Below, in pieces: positions 10,677-21,579 of a stretch of 64,000 nt of DNA. Origin of the DNA: Amylostereum areolatum (taxonomy: Eukaryota > Basidiomycota > Agaricomycetes > Russulales > Stereaceae); assembly GCA_012932865.1 (NCBI GenBank), contig SAXG01000064.1, positions 10,952 through 74,951 on the forward strand. Reading direction: 5' to 3'. The first letter of the stretch is position 1; each line of letters opens with the position of its first letter. Under the pieces are notes generated by a model, which was not told the DNA's origin, searched no databases, and saw only the letters and a program-made list of their open reading frames with translations. A program made the translations under genes and the position numbers.

Positions 10677-11333
10677 CGTCGTTGAAAGTTGTTGTTTGTG
10701 GTGGTCGATGCAAAGGAAGCGGGCTGCGAGACGCGCGTGATGATGAGCGAACAAACAGGCGCAGGCGCAGGACGGGTCTTTATAAGTATACGCTCGCAGT
10801 CGAGTCAGGCTTGTGGCCCCCGACATTCTTCGATACGCCCGGAAAGAACAAAAGCGCGACTCACGGATGTACCGCTTTGAATGAAATGGCCCGCAAGAGA
10901 AAAGTGGATGGCGGTTCTGTGCAAGATGAAGTGGCCAGTTGGGCTATCGATGCGGCCCGGGCTATGCTCATGACTTCATTTGGAGGCACGTACCGCCCTT
11001 CGCACTGCCTCGGTGCCTTCAAGGCAATGTCGCTGGCAAAGCATCGGAGAACGCGGTACATACGCCAAGCTGCAAAATGGAGGAAGCTTTCGGGAGGCAT
11101 CGGTCACTCAGCGCTGGCATCGCTTGCTAGGATTAGTGTAGTCAATATCCCACCTTCAACAAGTCAGCCTCACTGCGAGCCCGTCGGCGTTCGTAGAGCT
11201 TCGCAAGAAGTAAAAAAATGGCTAATATATCACAACAAAGATGGCACAAGGAAGAACAGAACGAAAGGGTCATACAAACGCGTATGTATGTCCACTCCAA
11301 ATCCACAGACATGACTTACGCTCTCCATCCCGC
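10677..11333. other. intergenic between PEF1 and SPT7 3' end
   Basis: A plus-strand open frame of about 210 codons crosses this stretch but begins with a non-ATG codon, is compositionally unremarkable and matches nothing I recognise. I treat it as chance. Confidence 0.45.
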
Positions 11334-14300
11334 CTACGCACTCGCCACGACCACCGCTGGCATGTCTGGATGTTGCTGCTGTGGAGGCGGTTGCGGTTGA
11401 TTCGGCGGTCTGCCCCTCTTCCTCCCGGGCACCGCCGGCCCTGCAGGCGCTTTCTTGCGCGGAGAGGATGGTTCGCTGGGAGGGAGTGTGGGCGCGGGGC
11501 TTCTTGCAGGCGTTGCGGCTGCGGCCATCTCTTTCGCCTTGTTCGGCTTCTTCTTCGCGCCGCCACCGGTGATGACATGGCCGATGGGCCCGAGCTTTGT
11601 GCGGGAGGGGTGCGGGGGGTCGTCTGGGAGAACAAGAACGGGGGGAGGAACTGGAGCGGGGGGCTGTGGTGGGCGTATTGAGGGATGTGGAGGATGTGGG
11701 AGAGTGTGGGGATAAAAGGGAGGGTGCGCGGAGAGGAACGTGGGCGCGGCGAGTGGTGGAGGGCCAGGTAGAGGTGCGGGTTGCATGGGAGGGATGAGCG
11801 CAGAAAAACGGCGTTGGTAGTACGCTTTGAGGACGCCGATTTGGTCGTCGACCGCGTCGGAAGTGAGCGGGATAAAGGGAGGCGGCAGGTGGATAGGGCG
11901 GAGGTGGTTCGGCAGATTTGGCGCTACGAAAAGAGAAGAGAGGGATAAAAGATTAGGCTAATGTGACGATGGAGGGAAGGGAGAGGACATACGGGACGAG
12001 TGAGTTCTGGACGTTGCGTTTGCCCTTGAGGAGCTTCTTCGGAATGGAGAGGTTTGAAAGGCCCAGCTCGGCGGCGATACCGAGTTCGCGTAGGCCCAGA
12101 AAATCTTCGCCGATATCCTCCGTGAACTGGCCCCTGATTGTCAAGGGTAATTCAGTAAAATTCTCTCTTGAGAAGGGAGTGGTGTGCGAGAAGATGGTGA
12201 TTATAAAATGTGAGGGAGACGTACATAACAAAAGCACTATCCTCGCCCTCCTCGTCTTCGTTCGCGAACAACGCGTCGTCGTCCACGATCTCGTTGGATG
12301 TTACTTCCTGATACGCGTTGACAACCTTCTTCTCCAAGTCGTTCAGGCGGTTGCCCTGCCGGACGACATCATCCTTGATGTATCGCATCAGGAAAAACCT
12401 CCCTTACTAAAATCAACAAATCCAGCAAATTAGCGCTAGTTAGAGGGGGACCTTCCTAAAGTGAACTAACGGGCTCTATTCTCACAAAACCCCGTACACA
12501 TTTCGATGCACCGTCGTCGACATTGACCTCATATTTGCACTTCAAATACATAGTTGAGGCCAGAAGGGTGACAGGGACCTACGTTGACGTAGTGCCTTGC
12601 AGGTTGGCAGCGGGAACAGGGAATTAGGAAGGTCCCCCTCTAATTAGTAGATTTTTAGTAAGGGAGGTTTTTCCTGATGCGCTCGAGTTCATGTACACCT
12701 GTTACGCCGCTTTCAAAGAGCGAATGGAGGATAATTTCCTGCGAAGTTTGAGAACGGGAAGAGATGGAGAGGGAAAGAGAAGACACACCTCAGAAGTCAT
12801 GGAATTACAGTACTTGTCCGTGTAAAATCTGAACGTGCGCCCGACGTTGTGGAGATACTCGGCGGTAATGCTCGACATGACGTCCAACGCCATCTTCGAA
12901 GTCCCTGCTTGCAATGAGCATGTGATACCGAAACTTTAGTGAATGGATATCACCTTGAAACCCCGCGTGTTCGAGTATCTTCCCATTGACCCAATGTAAA
13001 CATTGATCTGCAGCGCCCTCCCCAATATCCACGCCCTGTGTCGCGCTTGACCCAGGTAGCATCCACGGACTCTCATCAACATCCACTTCATTCTCGTCGC
13101 CAGTCAACAGCCCCCGCATGGGCCCTGCCATCCCGTCTTCATCATCCTCATCACCCCCGCCATTCCCATTCAGCATCGCAAACTTGGTATGCGTCTTCCG
13201 CACGCGTCGGAGGGTAGCGATGTTGGTATTCATCAGCGCGAGAAGAGAGTTCGGCCGGGCGACAGCCTTTGGTCGTTTGCGTTTGCGTTTAGTTGGGCGG
13301 CGATCGGTCGGTATCGCAGAGGTGGTGGAGCTGAAGGATGAGGAGGGATGTGCAGAAGATGATGCAGTGGGGAGTGGTGGAAGACTGTTTGCAAGGAGGG
13401 TGTCGGATTGCTGGACTTGCCACCACATTTCGATGGGTTCGCTCGAAGTGCCGGGAGAGAGCCGCTGACGTTTGCGTGGTCGCTGGGATGTGCCATTCCT
13501 GTGACGAAACGTTAGACTAAGTAAGCAAAGTGGCATGAAACGCACTCACAGCTTGCGCTTATCACCAAGGTCGCCGTCGACGGCCATGACGTCTTCATCG
13601 CCGCTCTCGATGGCTATGTCCGGCACATACTGCCGCAGACGGTCCTGCAGCGCGGAAACAGCCTCTGTATTGGGACTGGCGAAGGAATCCTCAACAGCCT
13701 GGTCGAGCTGGCGGAATGCGCCCATGCCATCTGCAGTGCGTATGAGGGCGGGCATTTCGCCAAATTCAAGGTCGCGGCGGGAGGAGGCGGGGGTGGAGCC
13801 TGCGCGCATGGGGCTACTAATGGAGGAGCTTCTGGGGCGAGACACGGCTTTGGGAAGGGAGGGGGTGCGGTGGTGGCCATTGATGCCATTGAGCTTGGGG
13901 AGAGCGTGGTTCGGCAGGGCGAACTCGCGAGGAATGGGGGGGTCGGCACGTTCCTTGCGGTCTGTGATGTATTTGAGGAGCCTTTCGGCCTTGAGCTTGA
14001 GGCGGGATGCGCAGAGGCGAAGGGGGTGGTTCTGGTCGGGCAGGAGGTGAGACGGTCGAGCGAGTTTGCGAGGTAGGATCGGACGCACCTCGGTGGCATT
14101 GTAGGTAAAGCAGTTCGCCCAGATGAGGTCGAGATCATCCTTGAATTCCGCCTTGGATTTATAGGCGCGTTGCTTGACCTTCTTAAGCATTGTTTGAAGG
14201 TCCATGGGCTGCTGGATGACTGCGTGCACATGAGTGAAGTTCGCTCTTCGTCGCGCGGGTGTGGACTTACCATCGTAGTAGTCTGGAACTTCAGATCGCG

Positions 14301-14691
14301 AGACGGGTTTAAGGAACGCGTCCGCGTCGTGGTTGTCCTGGTGGAAGAGTGTAAGCAGCTGTGGCGGAGGGGACAAAGCGAAGCGAAACGGACCATAGTG
14401 ACAGTCCGTAGATCGTGAAGTAGATCTTCGAGAGCATCGTGAAAGGGGTCAGAGACCTTTATATCATAATTCTGTTTCTGCAGATGTGAATTTGAGGCAA
14501 GTCAGGTTCGAGGCGAAATGACGTTGTTTGGCTCACGCGAGCGTCCTTCACGGTCTGCAGCAGAAGCTTGAAATCGGTGTCAGGAAGGGCGGGCTTGAGT
14601 TGGCTGGAGGCCAGAGCCCTTAGGAGATTCTGTACGCGTCGGTCAGCGAGCAGTCTGGGGATGGATGGCAAGACGGGGGACACACATTCAT
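11334..14691 (-). CDS. SPT7: SAGA complex subunit Spt7 (bromodomain plus histone fold), carrying a MITE insertion
   Basis: Proposed start: a 6-nt exon ATGAAT (14686-14691), intron 14630-14685, then NLLRALASSQLKPALPDTDF, giving MNNLLRAL. A bromodomain follows: DAFLKPVSRSEVPDYYD, VIQQPMDLQTMLKKVKQ, then DDLDLIWANCFTYNATE, with the acetyl-lysine Asn context. Later comes a Spt7-type histone fold (VNGKILEHAGFQ, AGTSKMALDVMSSITAEYLH, RTFRFYTDKYCNSM). The C-terminal FTEDIGEDFLGLRELGIAAE and the AT-hook GRKRGRP are family features. Spt7 holds SAGA together and pairs its histone fold with Taf10. The coding sequence is split at 12386-12679 by a 294-bp inverted-repeat element between LE and RYIKDD, bringing in-frame stops unless it is spliced out. 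The rest is intact. Confidence 0.88.
12386..12679. mobile_element. 294-bp MITE inserted in SPT7 coding sequence
   Basis: The ends are perfect inverted repeats of about 27 bp, CATCAGGAAAAACCTCCC at the left and its complement at the right. A second inner inverted pair reads ttagagggggaccttccta. Flanking CG dinucleotides at 12384-12385 and 12680-12681 look like a 2-bp target duplication: removing the element and one CG restores CTCGAGCGATACATC, coding LERYI. It is non-coding inside and the superfamily is not determinable. The ends do not provide GT and AG, so it is not a ready-made intron. Confidence 0.85.
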
Positions 14692-15138
14692 CGAGCAAGG
14701 CAGCGAGGAGGCTGAGTCGGCCACCGTCCGTCGCGGCGCGGGCTAAAGGGCATATTCAAACTCCGACACGCGTTCTCGCCGACCAACTCCCTTTCCTCAG
14801 CGTCCACCACGACATCCACAGCCCTCTGCTCATCGCCCTTTCTCGTCTGGACGCTACCTCTGTTGTCTGTGAAAATGTTCCCCCACCCCAGGCTCACAAT
14901 TCCCAGCTTTTCGAGCGAACTCTGGCGCCCACTGTCTTGCCACGAAAAAACGCATTGTCTTACCTAAGCAGGGTGCGCCGCGTCGCGTTCGAACGCCTCT
15001 TGAACTCGAACGACGACGACGCCGACTCCCCGCCCGTCGCGTCTCCCGCCCACCGCCTTCGCCTCCTCTCGCCCACAACAGATGCTAGCATAAATTCTAC
15101 ACCTCACAATCGACCAACCCAATCCAATTGCACAAACA
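14692..15138. promoter_or_regulatory. shared divergent promoter region of SPT7 and CDH1
   Basis: These 447 bp separate the two start codons, which face away from each other. No gene was seen inside. The assignment rests on geometry only; no TATA box or binding site can be defended. Confidence 0.5.
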
Positions 15139-16935
15139 ATGTCCGGCCTCAAGAACTCGCCCTTTGGCAAACGCGTCCGCGCGACCCAACAAGACAATGA
15201 GGAAGAAGGCCCCCGAAGGAACAGGACCGCGGATAAACCCCATCTTTGGCATTCATCCCCAACTCAACGCCTTCCCTTGATTCGCGCCCGTCAGCCAGTG
15301 ACAGCGGCCCCGACTCCCCCACTACAGAGCCCTCCGCCGCCCGCGCCAACACCAAGGAATATGGCGACAGGTTCGTGCCCACGCGCGACACTGGCGATTT
15401 ACGCACGTCCTACAACCTCATGGACGACTCTGGCTCGCCCTCGAAGACCAAGGTTATCCCCACAGAGTCCGACGCGGTCAAAGGTGCGCAGTCCTCCAGT
15501 CGCGTCCGACATCGGCTCATTTGGCCACAAGAACAAGCCAATTCGCTATTCAATTCCATCCTACACACCGAGGTCACGCCTCCTTCTCCCTCATCGTCCT
15601 GCATCCCCAACGCGTCCACCCACCGGGAACGTGACCGCCCCTTCAACCCCGAGCCGACGGCGCCTATTCGCCTACAATTCGCCTTCCGCCTCGGATCCTG
15701 CCACGCCAAAGCGACGGCTCGACACGCCCACAGATGAAGCCTACTCGCTCAGTCCCGTCCGTGCCGAGAGCAGGAAGATCCTCGAGAGCCCACGACGACA
15801 ACTCAGGAGCGTGTGCAAAACGCCTTATCGTGTCCTCGATGCACCCGAACTTGCAGATGACTTTTACCTCAACCTCGTGGATTGGTCCAGCACCAACGTG
15901 CTCGGCGTCGGCCTTGGAAAATCCGTATATCTCTGGACAGCGCATACAGCCGCCGTATCCAAGCTATGCGACCTCAGCGCCACACACGACACCGTCTCAT
16001 CCGTGTCCTGGGTACAGAAGGGTTCGCTCCTAGCAGTTGGCACCATCAGCGGGCGCTTGCACATATACGACGCCACCACGCTCCAGCTCACACGTTCGTA
16101 TCAGAAGGCTCATGCGCAGCGCATCGGCGCGCTTGGCTGGAACTCGAACGTGCTGACATCTGGCTCGCGCGATCGTGCCATCCATCATCGCGACGTGCGT
16201 GAGCCAACCCTCAAGCCCTTTCGCAAGAGTCTCGGTCACCGCCAAGAGGTGTGTGGCCTGCGATGGAATGGCGATGATAGTGTCCAAAGCAGTTTACTCG
16301 CCAGCGGGGGCAACGACAACAAAGTGTGCATATGGGACCTGCGCGGGTCGCGGCGTCCAGGGAGAAGCGCCGTGCCACCTGCTGTCCCGAACGGCTCGGA
16401 CGACGGAGGACAGATCGGAGACACACCACTGTGGAAGTTCCATGAGCATACCGCTGCGGTCAAGGCGTTGGCTTGGGATCCACATGTGGCCGGGGTATTG
16501 GCTTCGGGAGGAGGAACGCAGGACAAGCATATACGTTTCTGGAACGTGCAATACGGGACCATGCTTAGCGAGCTCGACACAGGCAGCCAGGTATGTGGTT
16601 ACCGTTCTTTTCCCATCGCGTTTTACTGAGCAACACGGCAGGTGTGCAATCTCACATGGTCTTTGACCTCACACGAGATCGTGTCCACACACGGGTTTTC
16701 CTCCACGACGGCGCAGAACCAGATTTGTATCTGGAAGTATCCGTCGTTGGACATGGTCGCGTCACTTACGGGCCACACCAGCCGTGTACTCTACCTCGCC
16801 ATGAGCCCCGACGGCGAGACCATTGTCACTGGTGCAGGGGACGAGACTCTCCGGTTTTGGAACGCCTTCCCCAAGCGTGACGCGAATGAGACCAAGAAAG
16901 AGAGCAGGCTCGACTATGGACGTCTCATCCGGTGA
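15139..16935 (+). CDS. CDH1: APC/C activator Cdh1/Fizzy-related (WD40), N-terminus in a shifted frame
   Basis: Exons 15139-16590 and 16642-16935. The seven-bladed WD40 propeller starts after [20 protein letters not shown], contains [41 protein letters not shown] and [15 protein letters not shown], and ends [12 protein letters not shown] with the C-terminal Ile-Arg (GRLIR) that docks on the APC/C. Cdh1 recruits D-box and KEN substrates in late mitosis and G1. The APC/C-binding C-box DRFVPTR is present at about 15366-15386 but in another frame. The ATG frame is open throughout yet reads nonsense from about 15237 to 15590. Two compensating indels, one near 15240 and one near 15590, would join the parts. 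Either consensus errors or a damaged allele. Confidence 0.9.
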
Positions 16936-17990
16936 TTCGTTCTCACCCTTCGCCCTTCCAACCACTATGCGGGCTGCGGGTTCCAGTCTCGTCCAGCTTT
17001 GTACCACTGCTCTTCCTTCATTCGCAAGAAACTCTACCATCTGCATATTATTATTCGCCCCTGTGCACTATCCCTCCTCCACGCTCCCCTCATCCACCCC
17101 CTCATCTGTCTATGTCCACATCCAGGTTCTCGTCCATCCAGGTTCTCGTCCACCATTTACCCCACCCCGACGCACGTCCACCTCGTACCATCCCGTCCAT
17201 GCAAACCTTGCCACCCTCTCCTTCTCTCCGTCGCTCGACTTGTATATCTACCCCACACACTACTCTATATCCTCCTGCACATACGTACACTACGCTCACT
17301 TACATACGTTCATATCGATATCACCTGCTCACCAGCACTGTAGTCCATTCTCACCACCCTCTGCACCATACGCCACAGCCCGTACACCCATACCATTTTC
17401 GACCCTTTCTTCGTTTTCGTGGATCTCTCCTCTCGATGTGCCCTATCTCCCTCGTTTACTCACCCTTTTCCTTTTTGCTTGTGCATAGATTTGTGATATC
17501 CTCTCCACGGACCATGCCCCTGGACCCGCTTCTTTCGTTTTTCTCTTCCTTTCTTTTTGTTGTGCATACGTTTGTTGTACATGTGCTGCCCGTTCTTGCT
17601 GCCCGCTTTCCGTTTTGTTGATCAGTTTGAATACATATGTGATTGATGAACTGTTTCTTCACTTCGAGGATGGCGTTGGCGATGCCAACCCTACGTACTT
17701 GATACCGTCAAATTTTGGAGGGACGTCGACATATTCCGTGGTTGGTTGATCACCTCTCTCTCCTCCCAAGCAACCAGTGAGTACTCTCTTGTCGCGAACC
17801 GTCCCAGTTCCTCTTCTAGTCTCGGTGTTCATATTAGCTCAATTGGATTGTACGGCATGTCGTCGGAGCCAATGACAAAGTACTTATGCTGTCGAGTCTC
17901 CGACTCTCCAGAGCGACTGGTAGATGGCCACCGGACAACTTGTCGCATCGTCAACGTATTCCTATTCCCCTGCCCTGTCTGTTCCATCTA
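16936..17990. other. pyrimidine-rich 3' flank of CDH1 and intergenic region
   Basis: Bases 16990-17600 are strongly C/T-rich on the plus strand, so long Ser/Pro/His frames are open by composition. They are not credible genes. Bases 17890-17990 match the 3' flank of kinase A in inverted orientation. Confidence 0.5.
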
Positions 17991-19236
17991 CTATTCACGT
18001 ATTGCCACCATACGAGGAATATACTCGGGAATGCCCGTTGTGTCTTCGGCTCCGATAGGCATTAGTATCACTTCATCGGTGCCGGTTCCAGCCGTATCCT
18101 TGGTCCCCACACAGACACCGGGGCCACCCCTTGCGATCCAGCTCTTGATCACGGCGTCGTGAGTTTGGCAACAATGGGCAAAACGTCTGGTCAATATCTC
18201 GACATCGGTCCAAAAGAGCAGTTTCTTGCCGGAAGCTTGCGCCCAATCGGCGGCTGAGCCTTCCTGCCACATACTCTGCCCGAAGTCGATGAAGGTGACG
18301 GATACGTCATCGTGCGAAGTGGTGGACGGAATTACGATGATATTGTCTGAATGTAAATCGTTGTGGAGCACGCCGGAGGCGTGGATCTTGGCGAGGGCAC
18401 GTTGTGCAGCCACGAGCTGACACACACAAGTCAGCATTGGAGACGGACTTAAGATTACAGCGAGGACGATAGATACGCACTCCCTTCTGGAGCTTCGCAA
18501 TGTGTTTCTCGTGATGTTCAGACTGCCATGTGTCGATATCGTGTGGCTCTTTGAACTTCTTGGGTGTTATGCCTTCAACGTATTCGATGATGAGCATGGT
18601 GGCTACTTCATCATTTGGCATGATAACCTGAAATATTTGAAACTAGTGAGACCGAAGCACGAAAAGCGAACGAGCAGCCGAAAAACGTACCTTGTGTGCA
18701 CCGTAAAAACGGGGAACTATCCCTCCCTGGAGCAACGCAAGCTTATCGTAAGCAGTTTGCTCCGAGATCACGAGATTGCTAGGGGCAATGTAGGGCTCGC
18801 TCCTCTTGTCTATTGAATATGTATGCCAACTGTCCGGAATGCGGAGCATAGAGGGCTGTATGAATTTGACAATGACGCGGATGTCCTTCGAGTCCTTCAG
18901 TGTGTCGTGGTCCACGGTACAGAGCCAGACAAGATCCTGTAAGTTCCCTTTGAACCGCCTCTCCAGACGTACCGTAAGAGGAATGTCGGTCAAGTGAGCG
19001 AAGGGAGGAAGTGGTCTGCTTCCCGGCAGCGCGACCTGGGGTTGAGGAAGAACGAAGCTGAATGAGTATCCGACCTTGAGGGGTGTTTTGACAGCTCCTT
19101 CGCCAAGCTCCTGCAAACGATTGCGATGGTGCAGAAAGTTCTCATGATTGTCGATGAGGCTTCTAAAATTGACGTCTCTGAAGTCGACCTTGTTCTTCAG
19201 TTCGGGTGGCATAGGGGACTCGGGTATCCACGACAT
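17991..19236 (-). CDS. protein-kinase-like protein C
   Basis: Exons 19236-18691, 18627-18481 and 18416-17991, with lengths and phases matching gene A (exon 2 is 147 nt in both). Starts MSWIPESPMPPELKNKVDF; an inner ATG at 19212 is possible. Landmarks: RVIVKFIQPSML (beta3 Lys), SEQTAY, LIIEYVEGITP, catalytic loop HNDLHSDN with H, D and N intact, FIDFGQS as the DFG, and tail WIARGGPG. The intact frame and catalytic residues suggest a functional gene. It is an inverted copy of gene A including flanking DNA on both sides. Biological role unknown. Confidence 0.83.
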
Positions 19237-20440
19237 GCTGTTGCAGCTGTTGGCTCGGAACAGTAGATTTGAAGGGGACTGAGGTGGGCAGTGGGTGTTC
19301 TGGTATTGTTCCAGGGAAGGTTCGTCCTGATATAAGCAGCCTCGATTTTGACGGTGCGGTCCCTGCACAAGAGACAGCCGGAATCCGGGTCCTGTCCCGG
19401 CCCACCATCCGTAGTCGAAACGAGCTCACTGGAGACGAGCTCGCTGAGATCATGACCATTGATTATTTCAGTGAAGCACACTTCCGAAGTCGACGGTCAG
19501 CGCGTGTTTGTGGGACGTAAGTAGGAGACCGAGAGAAGCTAACGCGTTTGATACCGATTGACGATACCCTGCGTGCGCTTCCCCTTCTGCCATTCCTCCT
19601 ATCGAAATTGATGAACTTGACGTATACATGTTAATGTAACGTATTCTGTGTTGTTCTGGAGAGGGTGTCTGTGTACATAGGCTGCGTACCCGCCCTGTTC
19701 TCGAAGTTCAGCCCGAGAAGTGCGAACAATGAAGCATGGCTCACGAACAGTCCCTTCTCACCAACCATTATCTTCCAAGCACCCCCCACCAGATCCAAGA
19801 CCCCCTGGATCATCTCCGAGCTCACCACTCCCGCCCGCTTCTCTCGTCTTCTTCAGCGCCAGACCAACGATGACCGGACGAAGATTCGATCCTACGAGAC
19901 TTCCGCCACCTGTTTCGGCATCCCAGGATTCCCACATGAGCATCGCGATCTGGGCGGCATAGAGCGAGTGTAGAGATTGCGAATATACCTTTTGTGCGTT
20001 TCCAAGGATCGGAGTGAGTTCGATGGAAGGCGGCGAGAGGGAGTGGTGGAGGGATGTGGGCGGTGGAGTGGAATCGGCGTCCTGGGAGGCTGGATATAGC
20101 GAGATGCTTGAGAAAGGATTCCTCTGAGTATACGGCAAGGAGGGTGGATGATATAGACACACCAAAGATCCGACCCAAGGATCCGACTACGCCTAGCAGG
20201 GTAACAAAGACAATGATGCGCCGAACGCGATCGGCGATTCATCGTCGCCGGTGTTGAAAGAGTCATTTTATTTGCATTCTTGTGACGTTCCTTCCATTGA
20301 GTGATTTTGAACAAGGTTTGAGCCTGTGCAGCGTTAGGATATGAGGTAGAACGGGTTGGGGGGAGAGAGAAATCGGAGAGAAATGAAACAAAATCTCAGG
20401 CGCGACTCGCGACAGCTCGCGAACGACGCAAGCTCCTGCT
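19237..20440. other. intergenic region with unassigned minus-strand frames
   Basis: Minus-strand frames from about 20275 to 19631 include a hydrophobic stretch and a Ser/Pro-rich stretch ending near LYAAQIAMLMWESWDAET, with a possible intron. I could not build a convincing gene model or recognise a family, so a small or decayed gene cannot be excluded. Confidence 0.35.
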
Positions 20441-21441
20441 ACTACGTAGACAGCCTGAACGCATACATACAGCATGCCTACAATAGCGATGACGGTCAAG
20501 GAGGGTATATATGCATGATTGAACCATCTTTAGGTAACGAGGGAAGGATTAACCGGGATTATCGAGCGCGGCGGTCATGCTCAAGTCCACAACCACGACC
20601 TGACCACGACATCCTGTTTCCCTCGTCAAACCTCGACTTCTTCCCGCTCTTCCCCTCCACAATCCTTTTTGACGACACTGGTCCTGTGCCTGTGCTTTTA
20701 GATTGATCCGTGGTCCGCTGAAGCAACTGCCCGTCGTCGTCTTTCCCCGGCCACCTCGAGGGTCGAGGCATCCTCAACGCTCGACAGACAACACATTCAG
20801 ACTGTCGGTGTCTCGAACATTATGCAGCACAGAACCCCAAGCGCCCATCCTTGGAGGCGAACATCTGATCTGCAAACATTGTTTGGCTAGCGGGGGAGTG
20901 GGTGTGCAGGATGATGGGGAGTGGCTATCGGTGCGCATTTACCTTCTGTACGCACTCCCAATGTATCCTTCCTTCTACGCTATCCCAATGGTGAATGCCC
21001 TGTCTCGTCCGGGAATACCATGTTCGTACAACGTTCACTTTCCCATGCGTGAATCCCCGGACCCCAATGCCAGCTGATGCCCTACACACTTCTCCGCCCC
21101 TCCCTGCTCTAAGTGTCCTCTTTTCCGTGAGCAATGTCACCCTTGGTATTCCAACCCACACCATGACCATTCCATTCCCGGAAATCTACGTCGAGGACGT
21201 TGTCAGCCACGTTGCGCTGTCCGTTACCCGATGAATACTGTCACCAGAAACAACGGTGCCGCCGCTCGTTGACTAGACACCGTCTCACCTGGCAAATCAC
21301 TATTATGACTTCCGGCATACTTCACCCAGTTGTACCGTACTTTTATGTGAGCTAGCGGGGCTGAGACGGAGCTGTATGTATTTTAAGGATTTTGGGGGTT
21401 TTTCATAGTTTTCGCGAGCGCGAATCGCGGATTCCAAGCTA
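20441..21441. mobile_element. truncated second copy (R2) of the 1.1-kb inverted-repeat element
   Basis: Nearly identical to 6658-7640 in the same orientation, with scattered substitutions. It lacks the left inverted repeat altogether and the outer part of the right one: the match stops at ggattccaagct, where R1 continues tttcggaaacagctg. It sits between kinase genes C and D, as R1 sits between A and B. Confidence 0.75.
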
Positions 21442-21579
21442 TCGACATGTCGATTCACTTGACGTGTTCTCTGCAGTTCACGCGGGTCTCGATTCTTACT
21501 GTATACTTATATGTATCTTTGTCCAATAACATCAAATGGCCATCCCGATGATATAATTTCACAGCAACTTTGAAAGTTT

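Noticed and set aside
10682..11314. Plus-strand open frame of 210 codons between PEF1 and SPT7
   Set aside because: No ATG at its start, no recognisable motif, no splice support.
16823..17621. Two long plus-strand frames downstream of CDH1
   Set aside because: They lie in a C/T-rich tract that lacks stops by composition; no domain.
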